The notes under the pieces were generated by a model. That model saw only the letters and a program-made list of their open reading frames with translations. It did no database searches and was not told where the DNA came from. From NCBI RefSeq assembly GCF_018035235.1, contig NZ_WPCV01000002.1, positions 434,001-498,000 on the forward strand: DNA of 64,000 nt. The letters run 5' to 3'. Below are positions 13,168-25,198 of the stretch, piece after piece. Numbering within the stretch: position 1 is the stretch's first letter; every line of letters starts with the position of its first letter. Position numbers and translations under genes: made by a program. This DNA comes from Citrobacter sp. On2M (GTDB lineage: Bacteria; Pseudomonadota; Gammaproteobacteria; Enterobacterales; Enterobacteriaceae).

Positions 13168-15519
13168 TCAAAATAACCCCAGTTGCCCTGTAAGTAGTGT
13201 AGCAAAGTTATCATCGATAAAGGGAAGTATTCCCTCGGCAACTGGCTGGATCTGCCGGGTCAAATAGTGCTCATAGTCAAGAGCAGAAAGCTGATAATCC
13301 ACGGGTTCTGGACCATTTATCGTCCAGACATATTTAATGGTACCGCGATTCTGATACTGCGGCGGACGTCCCAGCTTTACATTTTGCTCATCGGCGAGGC
13401 GCGCGGCGCGCACGTGTGGCGGCACATTGCGCTGGTATTCGCTTAACGGGCGACGCAGGCGTTTGCGATACACCAGTTGGTCGTCCAGTTCACCCGCCAT
13501 CAGACGGTCGATAGTCTCGCGAATAAACTCCTGATAAGGTTGGTTACGAAAAATTCGTAGGTACAGCTCCTGCTGAAACTGTTGAGCCAGCGGCGTCCAG
13601 TCAGTTCGTACCGTTTCCAGGCCCTTAAACACCATGTGTTGCTCTGCGCCTGTCTGAATCATCCCGGCGTAGCGTTTTTTGCTACCGGTATCTGCGCCGC
13701 GAATGGTCGGCATCAGAAAGCGACAAAAATGGGTTTCAAATTCCAGCTCCAGCGCGCTGGTCAGTTTTTGCTGCTTCAGCGACTGCGCCCACCAGTCATT
13801 GACGTAACTCACCAGCTCCTGACCAATCCGGGCTGCATCATCCTCTGAGTGTGCTTTTTTAAGCCAGACAAAAGTGGAGTCGGTATCGCCATAGATGACA
13901 TCGTAGCCCTGAGCTTCAATCAGCGCTTTGGTCTGACGCATGATCGCGTGGCCACGCATGGTGATGGACGAAGCCAGCCTCGGGTCGAAAAAGCGGCAGG
14001 CGGTGGTTCCCAGCACGCCGTAAAACGCGTTCATGATGATTTTCAGTGCCTGTGAGAGCGGCTTATTCCCGTGGCGTTTTGCTTCATCGCGCCCGTGCCA
14101 GATCTGGGTCACGATTTCTGGCAGGCAGTGCTTTTCGCGTGAGAACCAGGCGTCAAGGAACCCTTCGGTACTGTGCTCCCGATCCGGATGCGCCATCCCT
14201 TCGATAAGCCCCACCGGATCGATCAAGAAAGTACGAATAATTGACGGGTACAGGCTTTTGTAATCCAGCACCAGCACGGAATCGTACAGACCCGGGCGTG
14301 AGTCCATCACGTAACCGCCGGGGCTGGCGTGCGCAGGGATTTCACCCAGATTCGGTGCAACGTAGCCCGCCCGGTGCATTCGCGGCAGGTAGAGATGGCC
14401 AAACGCGGCGACTGAACCGCCGTGCCTGTCGACCGGCAAGCCGTTAACCGTTGAACGCTCCAGCAGAAATGGCATGATCTCGGTTTTATGAAAAATGCGG
14501 GTGACCAGTTCACAGTCTTTGAGATTGTAGGTGGCAAGCGCGGGCTTATCGTGGGCAAACCGGCGATCGATTTCGTCCATTCTGTCCCACGGGTTATCAA
14601 TCGACTTCCCCTCACCCAGCAACTCTTGCGACACTGTTTCCAGTGAGAATGATGAGAAATTCCAGAATGCGGATTTGAGCGCCTCAATGCCGTCAATAAT
14701 CAGACGACCTTTAGCCTGTGCGAAGAAGACGCCATTTTTGAAGCCATGCTCGCGCCACTCCAGTTCGCTGTTATCGCGGCCAAAACGCAGGGGAATGCGG
14801 TAACGCTCGGCATGTTTTTGCAAAACGCGAAGATCGAACTGCACCACGTTCCAGCCGATGATGACATCAGGATCGTGCCGGGTAAGCCAGTCATTGAGCT
14901 TCTCCAGTAACTGCGGGCGACTCGTCACATACTCAAGCTGAAAGTCGAGCGCGGAGGCATCGCCATTCGCCGGACCGAGCATATAAACAATTCGCTGCCC
15001 GCAGCCTTCAAGGCCGATGCAGTACAGTTCACCGTGGCGGGTGGTTTCGATATCCAGAGAGACCCACTTCAGCGGAGGCCGGTAATCTGCGTGCGGCTTC
15101 AGGCGAGCATTAACGATAGCGCCATTACGCAGGTCGCCATCCACCCAAACGGGAGAGGTGATAAAGCGCTCCATCAAATACCGCTCCGGCGGACGTACAT
15201 CGGCCTCGTAGACCGTTACACCATTTTCGCGCAGCAGTTTTTCCAGTCGCATAAGCTGGCGATGTGAGTGGCAATACAGGCCAGAAACGGGCTGACGATG
15301 AAAGTCTTGCAGCTGAAGCGGCGTCAGGCGATAACCTTTTTCGGTACGTAACAGTGTGGTGACGCGGGGTGTCTGGTTGGTGGGGATAAAAGCGACCGAC
15401 TCCTGCGGCGCAAGCGTGACCTGCAATGGCCCGCTGTCTGTTGCCAGCCAGAATGAAACCTCTGTCCCCTGCGGGGTATCCCGCCAGTGCCGGGTTAAGA
15501 TAAAGCCTGCCTGCGCCAC
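13168..15519 (-). CDS. polB: DNA polymerase II, SOS-induced family B polymerase
   Basis: Restarts replication and bypasses some lesions after DNA damage. Length is 783 aa, as in E. coli. The proofreading exonuclease motif SLDIETT is near residue 153 (D and E are metal ligands). Polymerase motif A is in [11 protein letters not shown], motif B is [12 protein letters not shown] and motif C is YGDTDS; all are intact. A canonical LexA operator lies 56 bases upstream at 15575-15590, so SOS control is expected. The araBAD terminator sits between that operator and the start codon. Confidence 0.98.
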   Translation of the reverse strand: MAQAGFILTRHWRDTPQGTEVSFWLATDSGPLQVTLAPQESVAFIPTNQTPRVTTLLRTEKGYRLTPLQLQDFHRQPVSGLYCHSHRQLMRLEKLLRENGVTVYEADVRPPERYLMERFITSPVWVDGDLRNGAIVNARLKPHADYRPPLKWVSLDIETTRHGELYCIGLEGCGQRIVYMLGPANGDASALDFQLEYVTSRPQLLEKLNDWLTRHDPDVIIGWNVVQFDLRVLQKHAERYRIPLRFGRDNSELEWREHGFKNGVFFAQAKGRLIIDGIEALKSAFWNFSSFSLETVSQELLGEGKSIDNPWDRMDEIDRRFAHDKPALATYNLKDCELVTRIFHKTEIMPFLLERSTVNGLPVDRHGGSVAAFGHLYLPRMHRAGYVAPNLGEIPAHASPGGYVMDSRPGLYDSVLVLDYKSLYPSIIRTFLIDPVGLIEGMAHPDREHSTEGFLDAWFSREKHCLPEIVTQIWHGRDEAKRHGNKPLSQALKIIMNAFYGVLGTTACRFFDPRLASSITMRGHAIMRQTKALIEAQGYDVIYGDTDSTFVWLKKAHSEDDAARIGQELVSYVNDWWAQSLKQQKLTSALELEFETHFCRFLMPTIRGADTGSKKRYAGMIQTGAEQHMVFKGLETVRTDWTPLAQQFQQELYLRIFRNQPYQEFIRETIDRLMAGELDDQLVYRKRLRRPLSEYQRNVPPHVRAARLADEQNVKLGRPPQYQNRGTIKYVWTINGPEPVDYQLSALDYEHYLTRQIQPVAEGILPFIDDNFATLLTGQLGLF

Positions 15520-15533
15520 GCTGTGTATCCATT

Positions 15534-15563
15534 AAAAAACCAGGCATGATTATAGCCTGGTTC
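15534..15563 (-). terminator. araBAD terminator with TATAAT in its loop
   Basis: Read on the minus strand, AACCAGGC pairs with GCCTGGTT around the loop TATAATCAT and is followed by a T run. This is a strong intrinsic terminator 48 bases after araD. The loop contains a perfect -10 hexamer (TATAAT, 15549-15554) facing polB, 30 bases ahead of the polB ATG. Confidence 0.8.
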
Positions 15564-15574
15564 TGATAGATTTG

Positions 15575-15590
15575 CTGTGGTTTTATACAG
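15575..15590 (-). promoter_or_regulatory. LexA operator (SOS box) of polB
   Basis: CTGTGGTTTTATACAG fits the SOS consensus CTG-N10-CAG exactly. On the minus strand it reads CTGTATAAAACCACAG, and the TATAAA within it may itself act as the -10. LexA bound here would block either this promoter or one using the TATAAT at 15549-15554, whose -35 position falls at the edge of the box. Confidence 0.9.
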
Positions 15591-15610
15591 TTGTCCTGTG
15601 CCGGCAGAGA

Positions 15611-16306
15611 CTACTGTCCGTAATAGGCTTTTGCGCCGTGTTTGCGCAGGTAGTGTTTATCTAACAGGGTTTGCTGCATATCCGGCAACTGCGGCGCGAG
15701 CTGGCGGCAGAAAATCCCCATGTAGGCGACTTCTTCCAGCACGATGGCGTTGTGTACGGCATCTTCGGCATCTTTTCCCCAGGCGAACGGACCGTGAGAG
15801 TGCACCAGCACGCCTGGCATCTGCGAAGCATCAATGCCTTGTTGCTCAAAAGCTTCCACAATCACGTTACCGGTTTCCCACTCATATTCGCCGTTGATTT
15901 CTTCCTCGGTCATTTTCCGTGTGCAGGGAATCGTGCCGTAGAAATAGTCCGCATGAGTGGTCCCCGTGGCGGGAATAGACTGACCCGCCTGCGCCCAGAT
16001 GGTTGCATGACGGGAATGGGTGTGAACAATGCCGCCAATGGTGGGGAAAGCCTGATACAGCAGGCGGTGCGTTGGGGTATCGGAGGAGGGCTTTTTATTA
16101 CCTTCCACCACTTCACCGGTTGCAATACTGACAACGACCATATCGCCGGCAGTCATTACGCTGTAATCGACACCGGAGGGTTTAATCACAAACACGCCGC
16201 GCTCGCGATCGACAGCGCTAACGTTTCCCCAGGTCAGCGTCACCAGGTTGTGCTTTGGCAGCGCCAGATTCGCTTCCAGTACCTGACGTTTAAGATCTTC
16301 TAGCAT
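15611..16306 (-). CDS. araD: L-ribulose-5-phosphate 4-epimerase
   Basis: Interconverts L-ribulose 5-phosphate and D-xylulose 5-phosphate, delivering arabinose carbon to the pentose phosphate pathway. The ATG at 16306 gives 231 aa, the E. coli length and its MLEDLKRQV start; the longer open frame runs through the upstream REP and is rejected. Class II aldolase-type zinc ligands are visible in [10 protein letters not shown] (near residues 94-98) and [11 protein letters not shown] (near 171). It is the last gene of araBAD, separated from araA by a 97-base REP-containing spacer and followed by an intrinsic terminator. Confidence 0.98.
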   Translation of the reverse strand: MLEDLKRQVLEANLALPKHNLVTLTWGNVSAVDRERGVFVIKPSGVDYSVMTAGDMVVVSIATGEVVEGNKKPSSDTPTHRLLYQAFPTIGGIVHTHSRHATIWAQAGQSIPATGTTHADYFYGTIPCTRKMTEEEINGEYEWETGNVIVEAFEQQGIDASQMPGVLVHSHGPFAWGKDAEDAVHNAIVLEEVAYMGIFCRQLAPQLPDMQQTLLDKHYLRKHGAKAYYGQ

Positions 16307-16321
16307 GTTAACTCCTGAATA

Positions 16322-16388
16322 CCGGATGGCGCTTCGCTTATCCGGCCTACGGTGATTTGTAGGCCCGGTAAATGAAATGCCACCGGGC
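16322..16388. repeat. REP pair between araA and araD
   Basis: Two dyads: CCGGAT...ATCCGG at 16322-16346 and GCCCGG...CCGGGC at 16363-16388. A REP in this spacer is also known in E. coli. It may lower araD expression relative to araBA through mRNA processing or attenuation. Confidence 0.85.
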
Positions 16389-16403
16389 AATCCGTTTCGA
16401 CAA

Positions 16404-17906
16404 TTAACGTTTGAACCCGTAATACACGTCGTTCCAGCGTAGCGAGTCTTTAAAGGCTGGCAGGCGGGTATCGTTGTCGATCACGGCGATCTCGATATCG
16501 TGCATTTCTGCGAACTGACGCATATCGTTCAGATCCAGCGCGTGACTGAAGACGGTGTGGTGCGCGCCGCCGGCAAGGATCCAGGCTTCAGATGCGGTCG
16601 GCAGATCGGGCTGAGCCTTCCACAATGCGTTGGCCACCGGCAGTTTCGGTAGGGAGTGCGGCGTTTGTACCGTATCGATGCAGTTAACCAGCAGGCGAAA
16701 ACGATCGCCGAGATCGATCAGGCTGGCAACCACGGCCGGGCCGGTTTTGGTGTTGAAGATCAGACGGGCAGGATCATCTTTACCGCCAATACCGAGGTGC
16801 TGAACGTCGAGGATTGGTTTCTCTTCCACCGCGATGGACGGGCACACTTCCAGCATGTGAGAACCGAGTACCAGATCGTTGCCTTTCTCGAAGTGGTAGG
16901 TGTAATCCTCCATAAATGAGGTGCCGCCCTGCAGACCGGTTGACATCACCTTCATGATGCGAAGCAGAGCGGCGGTTTTCCAGTCGCCTTCGCCCGCAAA
17001 GCCGTAGCCTTGCTGCATCAGACGCTGTACGGCCAGACCCGGGAGCTGTTTCAGGCCGTGTAAATCTTCAAATGTGGTAGTGAAGGCGTGGAATCCTCCC
17101 TGTTCCAGGAAGCGCTTCATCCCCAGTTCAATACGTGCCGCTTCCAGTACGTTCTGACGTTTTTCACCGTGGACTTGTGTGGCCGCCGTCATGGTGTAGG
17201 TGCTTTCGTACTCGTCGATCAGCGCATTGATTTCGCCGTCGCTAATTGCGTTCACGACCTGTACCAGGTCGCCTACGGCCCAGGTGTTGACCGAGAAACC
17301 GAACTTGATCTGCGCGGCAACTTTATCGCCGTCAGTGACCGCAACTTCGCGCATGTTGTCGCCAAAACGGCAGACTTTCAGATGGCGAGTATCCTGTTTG
17401 GACACGGCCTGGCGCATCCAGGAGCCGATGCGTTCGTGCGCCTGTTTGTCCTGCCAATGACCGGTGACCACGGCGTGCTGCTGACGCATACGTGCGCCGA
17501 TGAAGCCGAACTCACGGCCGCCGTGTGCGGTTTGGTTCAGGTTCATAAAGTCCATGTCAATGCTGTCCCACGGCAGGGCAGCGTTGAACTGGGTGTGGAA
17601 CTGAAGTAGCGGTTTGTTGAGAATCGTCAGGCCGTTGATCCACATTTTCGCTGGCGAGAAGGTGTGGAGCCACACCACCATTCCTGCGCATTTGTCGTCG
17701 TAGTTGGCATCGCGACAGAGGTTGGTGATTTCATCCGGACGCGTGCCCAGCGGTTTTAATACCAGCTTACAGGGCAGTTTGGCTTCAGTATTCAGTGCGT
17801 TAACGACGTGCTCCGCATGTTGGGTTACCTGACGCAGGGTTTCAGGGCCATACAGATGCTGGCTACCAATCACAAACCACACTTCATAGTTATCAAAAAT
17901 CGTCAT
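16404..17906 (-). CDS. araA: L-arabinose isomerase
   Basis: Converts L-arabinose to L-ribulose, the first catabolic step, using Mn2+. Length is 500 aa, identical to E. coli, starting [12 protein letters not shown]. The Mn2+-binding glutamate and histidine segments are recognisable in [23 protein letters not shown] and [14 protein letters not shown]. It begins 10 bases after the araB stop, and its spacing to araD is widened by a REP. Induction is by AraC with arabinose plus CRP at the shared promoter upstream of araB. Confidence 0.98.
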   Translation of the reverse strand: MTIFDNYEVWFVIGSQHLYGPETLRQVTQHAEHVVNALNTEAKLPCKLVLKPLGTRPDEITNLCRDANYDDKCAGMVVWLHTFSPAKMWINGLTILNKPLLQFHTQFNAALPWDSIDMDFMNLNQTAHGGREFGFIGARMRQQHAVVTGHWQDKQAHERIGSWMRQAVSKQDTRHLKVCRFGDNMREVAVTDGDKVAAQIKFGFSVNTWAVGDLVQVVNAISDGEINALIDEYESTYTMTAATQVHGEKRQNVLEAARIELGMKRFLEQGGFHAFTTTFEDLHGLKQLPGLAVQRLMQQGYGFAGEGDWKTAALLRIMKVMSTGLQGGTSFMEDYTYHFEKGNDLVLGSHMLEVCPSIAVEEKPILDVQHLGIGGKDDPARLIFNTKTGPAVVASLIDLGDRFRLLVNCIDTVQTPHSLPKLPVANALWKAQPDLPTASEAWILAGGAHHTVFSHALDLNDMRQFAEMHDIEIAVIDNDTRLPAFKDSLRWNDVYYGFKR

Positions 17907-17916
17907 TGTCGTGTCC

Positions 17917-19724
<1,808 letters not shown>

Positions 19725-19735
19725 GTGGCATCACA

Positions 19736-19757
19736 AAGTGTGACGCCGTGCAAATAA
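19736..19757 (-). promoter_or_regulatory. CRP site of the ara control region
   Basis: The 22-mer contains GTGTGACGCCGTGCAA. GTGTGA is the strong CRP half; the other half is degenerate. It lies between araI1 and araO1, as in E. coli, so it can serve both pBAD and pC. Confidence 0.85.
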
Positions 19758-19763
19758 TCAATG

Positions 19764-19820
19764 TGGACATTTCTGCCGTAGTTATAGACACTTTTGTTAG
19801 CCGGTTTTGACGTTGGCTTG
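19764..19820 (+). promoter_or_regulatory. araC promoter (pC) overlapping operator araO1
   Basis: TGGACA at 19764-19769 and GACACT at 19787-19792 are 17 bases apart and point to araC. The predicted start falls about 148 bases from the pBAD start, the known E. coli distance. The araO1 pair of AraC half-sites (about 19784-19820) overlaps this promoter, giving AraC autorepression. Confidence 0.75.
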
Positions 19821-19910
19821 GTACATATTTTTTCACAAAGTGCTTTTCACAAGCGGGGTTGATGGTCCATTACCGCAGACACAGCGGCCCGCAGGGGCGA
19901 TGGTGATGAT

Positions 19911-19936
19911 GTCTGGCGTAATATGGACAAATTGTT
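19911..19936. promoter_or_regulatory. Distal operator araO2
   Basis: GTCTGGCGTAATATGGACAA resembles the E. coli araO2 half-site and lies in the araC leader, about 270 bases from the pBAD start. AraC without arabinose bridges araO2 and araI1 in a repression loop. The rest of the 340-base araB-araC gap holds pBAD, the CRP site and pC; I see no gene there. Confidence 0.75.
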
Positions 19937-19966
19937 TCTTAGCAGAACATAGGGAGTATTGAAATT

Positions 19967-20812
19967 ATGGCTGAAACGCAAAACGATCCCCTGCTGCCGG
20001 GCTATTCGTTTAACGCGCATTTGGTGGCTGGATTAACCCCCATTGAGGCGAACGGATACCTGGATTTTTTTATCGACAGGCCGTTGGGTATGAAGGGCTA
20101 TATCCTCAATCTTACCATCCGTGGCGAAGGGGTTATCAATAATCAGGGTCAGCAGTTTGTCTGCCGTCCCGGGGATATTTTGCTGTTTCCTCCTGGAGAA
20201 ATTCACCACTATGGACGACACCCCAACGCCAGTGAGTGGTATCACCAGTGGGTTTACTTTCGCCCGCGCGCCTACTGGCAGGAGTGGCTGACCTGGCCGG
20301 CCATTTTCGCCCAGACTGGCTTTTTTCGTCCGGACGAAGCGCATCAGCCGCATTTTAACGAACTGTTTGGGCAGATAATCAACGCCGGGCAGGGAGAAGG
20401 CCGCTATTCCGAGCTGCTGGCGATTAATTTACTGGAGCAGTTATTACTGCGACGTATGGAAGCCATTAATGAATCGCTGCACCCACCTATGGACAACCGC
20501 GTGCGCGATGCCTGCCAGTACATCAGCGATCACCTGGCGGACAGTAATTTTGATATTGCCAGCGTCGCACAACACGTCTGCCTGTCGCCTTCCCGTTTGT
20601 CGCATCTGTTCCGCCAACAGTTGGGCATCAGCGTATTAAGCTGGCGCGAGGATCAGCGTATCAGCCAGGCCAAGCTATTGTTAAGTACGACGCGTATGCC
20701 CATTGCTACGGTGGGTCGCAATGTTGGCTTCGACGACCAACTCTATTTCTCGCGCGTTTTCAAAAAATGTACCGGCGCCAGTCCGAGCGAGTTTCGCGCT
20801 GGATGTGAATAA
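19967..20812 (+). CDS. araC: Arabinose-responsive regulator AraC
   Basis: Activates araBAD and the transport genes with arabinose and represses by DNA looping without it. The N-terminal arm and cupin-like sugar-binding and dimerisation domain cover about residues 1-170 ([18 protein letters not shown]). A linker follows, then two AraC-type helix-turn-helix motifs ([38 protein letters not shown]). The protein ends at residue 281, as remembered for Salmonella; E. coli AraC is 292 aa. Codons after the stop still read KVNDV as in the E. coli tail, so one codon sets the difference. The tail is dispensable in E. coli. Confidence 0.98.
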   Translation: MAETQNDPLLPGYSFNAHLVAGLTPIEANGYLDFFIDRPLGMKGYILNLTIRGEGVINNQGQQFVCRPGDILLFPPGEIHHYGRHPNASEWYHQWVYFRPRAYWQEWLTWPAIFAQTGFFRPDEAHQPHFNELFGQIINAGQGEGRYSELLAINLLEQLLLRRMEAINESLHPPMDNRVRDACQYISDHLADSNFDIASVAQHVCLSPSRLSHLFRQQLGISVLSWREDQRISQAKLLLSTTRMPIATVGRNVGFDDQLYFSRVFKKCTGASPSEFRAGCE

Positions 20813-20931
20813 AAAGTGAATGATGTGTCCTGAAAGTTGTCATAACTCGCAATCTATTCAGACAATTGATGGCTTGACGAAGTTGAGAAGGGTTAGCAGA
20901 ATCCCTGCTTCGTAAATCTGACGGACACATT

Positions 20932-21699
20932 ATGCAAGCATTGCTGGAACACTTTATTCTCCAGTCCGCCCTGTACTCTCTGATCGCCGTACTTTTGGTG
21001 GCCTTTCTGGAGTCGCTGGCGCTGGTTGGCCTGATTCTGCCCGGTACCGTGATGATGGCGGGGCTGGGGGCGCTGATTGGTAGTGGCGAACTGAACTTCT
21101 GGCATGCTTGGCTTGTGGGCATCATTGGTTGCTTATTGGGAGACTGGATCTCCTTCTGGCTGGGCTGGCGTTTTAAAAAGCCGCTGCACCGTTGGTCGTT
21201 CATGAAAAAGAACAAGGCGTTGCTGGATAAAACCGAGCACGCGCTGCATCAGCACAGCATGTTTACCATCCTGGTGGGGCGCTTTGTTGGCCCGACGCGG
21301 CCTTTGGTGCCGATGGTGGCGGGCATGCTGGATCTGCCTGTCGCGAAATTTATTGTGCCCAATATCATCGGCTGTGTGTTGTGGCCACCGTTCTATTTTC
21401 TGCCGGGTATCCTGGCGGGGGCAGCAATCGATATTCCTGCTGATATGCAGAGCGGGGATTTCAAATGGTTGCTGCTGGCGACGGCGCTGCTGCTGTGGGT
21501 AGGCGGTTGGTTTTGCTGGCGATTGTGGCGCAGCGGCAAAGCGGCTGTCGATCGCTTAACCGCGTATTTCCCCCGCAGCCGTTTGTTGTATCTGGCGCCG
21601 TTGACGCTCGGCATCGGCGTGGTTGCGTTGGTGGCGTTGCTGCGACATCCACTGATGCCGGTGTATATCGATATTCTGCGTAAAGTCGTGGGTTACTGA
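20932..21699 (+). CDS. yabI: DedA-family membrane protein YabI
   Basis: A 255-aa integral inner-membrane protein (E. coli 254) of the DedA/VTT superfamily, whose members are thought to move undecaprenyl phosphate or phospholipids and to support membrane energetics; the substrate of YabI itself is not established. Hydrophobic segments lie near residues 15-60, 100-130, 140-170 and 180-200, and again at the C-terminus. Family motifs are GLILPGTVMMAGLGALIGSG in the first re-entrant region and RFVGPTRPLVPMVAGM later, with the conserved Arg and Pro-Gly. It follows araC by 119 bases and is probably independently expressed. Confidence 0.93.
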   Translation: MQALLEHFILQSALYSLIAVLLVAFLESLALVGLILPGTVMMAGLGALIGSGELNFWHAWLVGIIGCLLGDWISFWLGWRFKKPLHRWSFMKKNKALLDKTEHALHQHSMFTILVGRFVGPTRPLVPMVAGMLDLPVAKFIVPNIIGCVLWPPFYFLPGILAGAAIDIPADMQSGDFKWLLLATALLLWVGGWFCWRLWRSGKAAVDRLTAYFPRSRLLYLAPLTLGIGVVALVALLRHPLMPVYIDILRKVVGY

Positions 21700-21709
21700 C
21701 GAATCTTTT

Positions 21710-21737
21710 GCCGGATGGCGCTAATGCTTATCCGGCC
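21710..21737. repeat. REP element between yabI and thiQ
   Basis: GCCGGAT at 21710-21716 pairs with ATCCGGC at 21730-21736, a single REP unit between convergent genes, 10 bases after the yabI stop. Confidence 0.85.
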
Positions 21738-21756
21738 TGGGAAATCTGCCAACTTG

Positions 21757-22458
21757 TCATCCGGTTTTAATGCCCAATAACGCTGAGGCGCTGGCCTGAC
21801 CGCTTAATAACGCATCCGTTTTGCCCTGCCAGGCGATGCGCCCATCGGCGACCACTATTGAACGCGTCGCAATGCGCGCCGCATCTTCGACGCTGTGCGA
21901 AACCATCAGCAACGTAAGCTGCTTATCGCGACAGACCTCGGCCACCAGCGTTAACATCTCCTGGCGCAGCGCAGGGTCTAGTGCAGAAAAAGGTTCATCA
22001 AGCAGCAAAATGGGTTGTTCGCGTACCAGACAACGCGCCAGCGCCACGCGCTGTCGTTGCCCGCCGGAAAGCTCTCCGGGCAGTCGCTCCAGCAGTGAGT
22101 CAATTCCCATTTGCCGGGCGATGAAGTGCATTTTCTCCCGTTGCGATGCGTTCAGCTTCAATCCAGGATTAAGGCCCAGGCTGATATTTTGCTGCACGTT
22201 CAGATGACTGAACAGGTTGTTTTCCTGAAACAGCATCGAAACGGGGCGAAGAGAGGGCGGTGTGGTGGTGTGATCTTCACCTGCAATCATCATGGTGCCG
22301 CTGGCTGGCGTGAGAAAGCCGGCTATCAAATTCAGCAGCGTGCTTTTCCCGGCGCCGCTTGGCCCGAGTATCGCTACCTGCTCACCGCGCGCGATTGACA
22401 ACGTAAAGCGCATTGGCAAATGGTGATAAAGCCATGTGATATCAATCAGTTTTAACAT
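21757..22458 (-). CDS. thiQ: Thiamine ABC transporter ATP-binding protein ThiQ
   Basis: ATPase of the ThiBPQ importer for thiamine, thiamine monophosphate and TPP. Walker A is GPSGAGKST at residues 32-40, the signature [14 protein letters not shown] is near 128, and Walker [13 protein letters not shown] follows. The ATG at 22458 gives 233 aa (E. coli 232). The upstream ATG at 22479 is inside thiP and gives a non-family extension. The start overlaps the end of thiP by 17 bases, so the two are translationally coupled. Third gene of thiBPQ under the TPP riboswitch. Confidence 0.97.
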   Translation of the reverse strand: MLKLIDITWLYHHLPMRFTLSIARGEQVAILGPSGAGKSTLLNLIAGFLTPASGTMMIAGEDHTTTPPSLRPVSMLFQENNLFSHLNVQQNISLGLNPGLKLNASQREKMHFIARQMGIDSLLERLPGELSGGQRQRVALARCLVREQPILLLDEPFSALDPALRQEMLTLVAEVCRDKQLTLLMVSHSVEDAARIATRSIVVADGRIAWQGKTDALLSGQASASALLGIKTG

Positions 22459-24052
22459 TTCGCCCCGGCAATTTCTCAATAACAGTAAACAGTGTAAAGC
22501 ACAGGATCAGCAGCAATAGCGCCGTCACCGCGCCATCCTGACTGCGATAAGATCCAATCTGCTGATATAAATAAAACGGCAGGGTGCGGAAATCCTCGTT
22601 GCCAAATAACGCCACTACGCCAAAATCACCAATCGACAGCACACAGGCAAATGCCATCGCCTGCGCCAGCGGGCGCTTCAGGGCGCGAAGTTCAACCATT
22701 TTCAGGCGCGACCATCCCTCGATTCCTAACGACTGGCACAACATACTGTAACGCGCGGTCACGTCACGCATTGGGTTTTCCAGCACCTTCAATGCGTAGG
22801 GGATCGCCATGAGCGCATTGGTAAAAATGACAATGCCGTCAGCGGATTCGGGGAGCCCAACAGTATTATTGAGCAGCAGAAAGAAGCCTGTTGCCAGCAC
22901 GATGCCTGGCATAGCGAGGATCATCATGCCGCTCAGCTCCAGCATTTGTCCTGCCAGCATCTGTTGGCGGGCACGCAGTTCACGACTACTCCATAACAGC
23001 ATCATGGTGAGTATGACGCACAACGCACCTGCCGCCAGCGCGATGCGCAGTGAGGTTCCCAACGCCTGCCATAGTGCTGGCTGCGTAAGCACATCCAGTA
23101 CCTGACGGTTAAGACCATCGACAATCACCGCCAGCAGCGGCGGTAGCAACAGCAGCAGGGCCAGAATAATCAGCAGCGAGTCGGCCAGACGGCTGTGCAG
23201 ACGATCGTCGGGATCCCGCCATCCCTGAACCAGCGTGGTGCCGGGGGCGATGGTGCGGCTCAAACGTTGGCTGAGCAGCACCAGTGCCAGACAACAAATC
23301 ATCTGGATCAACGCCAGCATGGCGGCGCGGGCGGGATCGTAATCAAAGTTCAGCGCCTGATAAATAGCCAGTTCGATAGTGGTGGCTTGCGGCCCGCCGC
23401 CCAGCGATAAAACGGTGGCAAAGCTGGCGAAACAGAGCATAAAGATGAGCGCTGCGACGGGAAGGATTTGCCGACGAAGCCACGGCCATTCAACAAAACG
23501 GAAGAAATGCCAGCCGCGCATCCCGAGTTGAGCGGCTAACTGTCGCTGTTCGCCGGGAATATTCTCCAGCGACTGCAACAGCAGACGGCTGGCCATTGGC
23601 AGATTGAAAAAGACGTGCGCCAGCAGAATGCCCTGCAAACCGTACGGCGAAAAAGTCCATTCCAGCCCTAAGGCATGCCAGAGTGAGGCCAACCAGCCCT
23701 GACGACCATAGACGCTAAGAATACCGAATACCGCGACCAGCACCGGCAGGATTAACGTCATGGCGCACAGGCGCAGCAGCGCCAGACGTCCTGGAAAACG
23801 GCGACGATAGAGCGCCCGGGCAAGGAAAATTGCCGGGACAACCGACAGCACAGCGGATAGAAAAGCCTGCCAGAAAGAAAAGCGCACCACATGCCACAGG
23901 TAGTCATCTTGCCACAGCGAGAACCACTCTCCCTGCGGGGCGTTAAACCACAGCGCCAGAAACGCGGCCAGGGCCACGGTCACCATCAGCGTGGCGGCGG
24001 TAAGCCCTGGAACCAGCCAGCCGGGAATTAACGGCTGACGGCGCGTTGCCAT
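22442..24052 (-). CDS. thiP: Thiamine ABC transporter permease ThiP
   Basis: Inner-membrane channel of the thiamine importer. Length is 536 aa, as in E. coli. The single chain contains two fused permease halves with about 12 membrane segments in all. Each half carries a binding-protein-dependent transport (EAA) loop, [19 protein letters not shown] near residue 180 and [20 protein letters not shown] near 445, that contacts ThiQ. It overlaps thiB by 25 bases and thiQ by 17, so the three subunits are made from one coupled message. Confidence 0.97.
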   Translation of the reverse strand: MATRRQPLIPGWLVPGLTAATLMVTVALAAFLALWFNAPQGEWFSLWQDDYLWHVVRFSFWQAFLSAVLSVVPAIFLARALYRRRFPGRLALLRLCAMTLILPVLVAVFGILSVYGRQGWLASLWHALGLEWTFSPYGLQGILLAHVFFNLPMASRLLLQSLENIPGEQRQLAAQLGMRGWHFFRFVEWPWLRRQILPVAALIFMLCFASFATVLSLGGGPQATTIELAIYQALNFDYDPARAAMLALIQMICCLALVLLSQRLSRTIAPGTTLVQGWRDPDDRLHSRLADSLLIILALLLLLPPLLAVIVDGLNRQVLDVLTQPALWQALGTSLRIALAAGALCVILTMMLLWSSRELRARQQMLAGQMLELSGMMILAMPGIVLATGFFLLLNNTVGLPESADGIVIFTNALMAIPYALKVLENPMRDVTARYSMLCQSLGIEGWSRLKMVELRALKRPLAQAMAFACVLSIGDFGVVALFGNEDFRTLPFYLYQQIGSYRSQDGAVTALLLLILCFTLFTVIEKLPGRNVKTD

Positions 24053-25011
24053 TCGCTAATCCATGCCTGACGTTGAGCCGCAACCTGCTGCGGGGTAAAT
24101 TCGAGCGCAGTGGCTGGTTTTTCCAATTGCTCAAATCCTGACGGTAGGGCGACCTGCGTCACCGGATACATCCAGTTGCCGGTTGGAATCGCATTCTGGA
24201 ATGCCGGAGACACCATAAACTTGAGGAACTTCTCGGCCAGTTCCGGCTGCTTGCTGCCCGCAGTACGCGCGGCGACTTCCACCTGCAAATAATGGCCTTC
24301 GCTAAAGTTAGCGGCGGCGTAGTTGTCTTTTTTCTCGGCGATGATGTGATAAGCCGGAGAGGTGGTATAGCTGAGTACCAGATCGCTTTCACCTTTCAGG
24401 AACAGGCCGTAGGCTTCACTCCAGCCCTTGGTGACGGTGACGGTTTTTGCCGCCAGTTTCTGCCAGGCCTCTGGCGCTTTATCGCCATAGACTTTCTGCA
24501 TCCATAGCAGCAGACCCAGCCCCGGCGTACTGGTACGCGGATCTTGATAAATGACGCGCCATTTTTGGTCGCTTTCAACCAGTTCCTTCAGGCTTTTAGG
24601 CGGATTCGTCAGCTTGTTTTTATCATAAACGAAGGCGAAATAACCGTAGTCAAACGGAACGAAGGTATCGTTTTTCCAGCCACCGGGCACGTTAACGGCG
24701 TCACTTGCTACGCCACTTTTGGCGAACAGGTTAGTTTGTGTAGCGGCTTCCAGAAGATTGTTATCCAGGCCCAGCACAACGTCGGCTTTGCTGTTTTTTC
24801 CTTCCATGCGCAGGCGGTTAAGCAGCGAAACGCCATCTTCCAGCGCGACCAGTTTCAATTCACAGTTGCAGTCAGCTTCAAACGCTTTTTTGATTGTCGG
24901 ACCCGGCCCCCAGTCAGCAGCGAACGAGTCGTAGGTATAGACGGTCAGTACAGGTTTGGCGAAGACAGGCGCTGCGCACAGCAGTAAAAGCGGAAGACAT
25001 TTTTTAAACAC
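24028..25011 (-). CDS. thiB: Periplasmic thiamine-binding protein ThiB
   Basis: Captures thiamine and its phosphates in the periplasm for ThiP/ThiQ. The start is the GTG at 25011, six bases after GAGGT; it gives 327 aa as in E. coli and a clean signal peptide (MFKKCLPLLLLCAAPVFA, cleavage after residue 18). A longer frame from 25074 would run through the riboswitch and has no signal peptide. It has the extracellular-solute-binding fold with the N-terminal LTVYTYDSFAADWGPGP motif. First gene of thiBPQ. Confidence 0.97.
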   Translation of the reverse strand: MFKKCLPLLLLCAAPVFAKPVLTVYTYDSFAADWGPGPTIKKAFEADCNCELKLVALEDGVSLLNRLRMEGKNSKADVVLGLDNNLLEAATQTNLFAKSGVASDAVNVPGGWKNDTFVPFDYGYFAFVYDKNKLTNPPKSLKELVESDQKWRVIYQDPRTSTPGLGLLLWMQKVYGDKAPEAWQKLAAKTVTVTKGWSEAYGLFLKGESDLVLSYTTSPAYHIIAEKKDNYAAANFSEGHYLQVEVAARTAGSKQPELAEKFLKFMVSPAFQNAIPTGNWMYPVTQVALPSGFEQLEKPATALEFTPQQVAAQRQAWISEWQRAVSR

Positions 25012-25057
25012 TTTGCACCTCAAGAGTTGGGTGGCAAAGGACTTGAGATAAGCCTCA

Positions 25058-25160
25058 AATCCCTTCGCCGGCATTATCCGGATCAGGTTCGACGGGTATC
25101 TCTCAGCCCATACGCAGATCGAATGATTTTGTGTATGTTTTTATTTAGCACCCCGTTGAG
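25058..25160 (-). promoter_or_regulatory. TPP riboswitch (thi box) of thiBPQ
   Basis: On the minus strand the conserved core reads ACGGGGTGC, then GGCTGAGAGATACCCG, then GAACCTGATCCGGATAATG and GCCGGCGAAGGGA, the order and spacing of a THI element. It ends 46 bases before the GTG of thiB. No intrinsic terminator separates aptamer and gene, so sequestering of the thiB ribosome binding site is the likelier mechanism, as in other enterobacterial thi operons. Confidence 0.95.
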
Positions 25161-25198
25161 AACGGCGTTAGTGTAATGATTTTGTTGCTTAGCAGCAA

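Noticed and set aside
25160-25198. Small hairpin TTGCT/AGCAA after sgrR
   Set aside because: Stem too short and no T tract; not a credible terminator.
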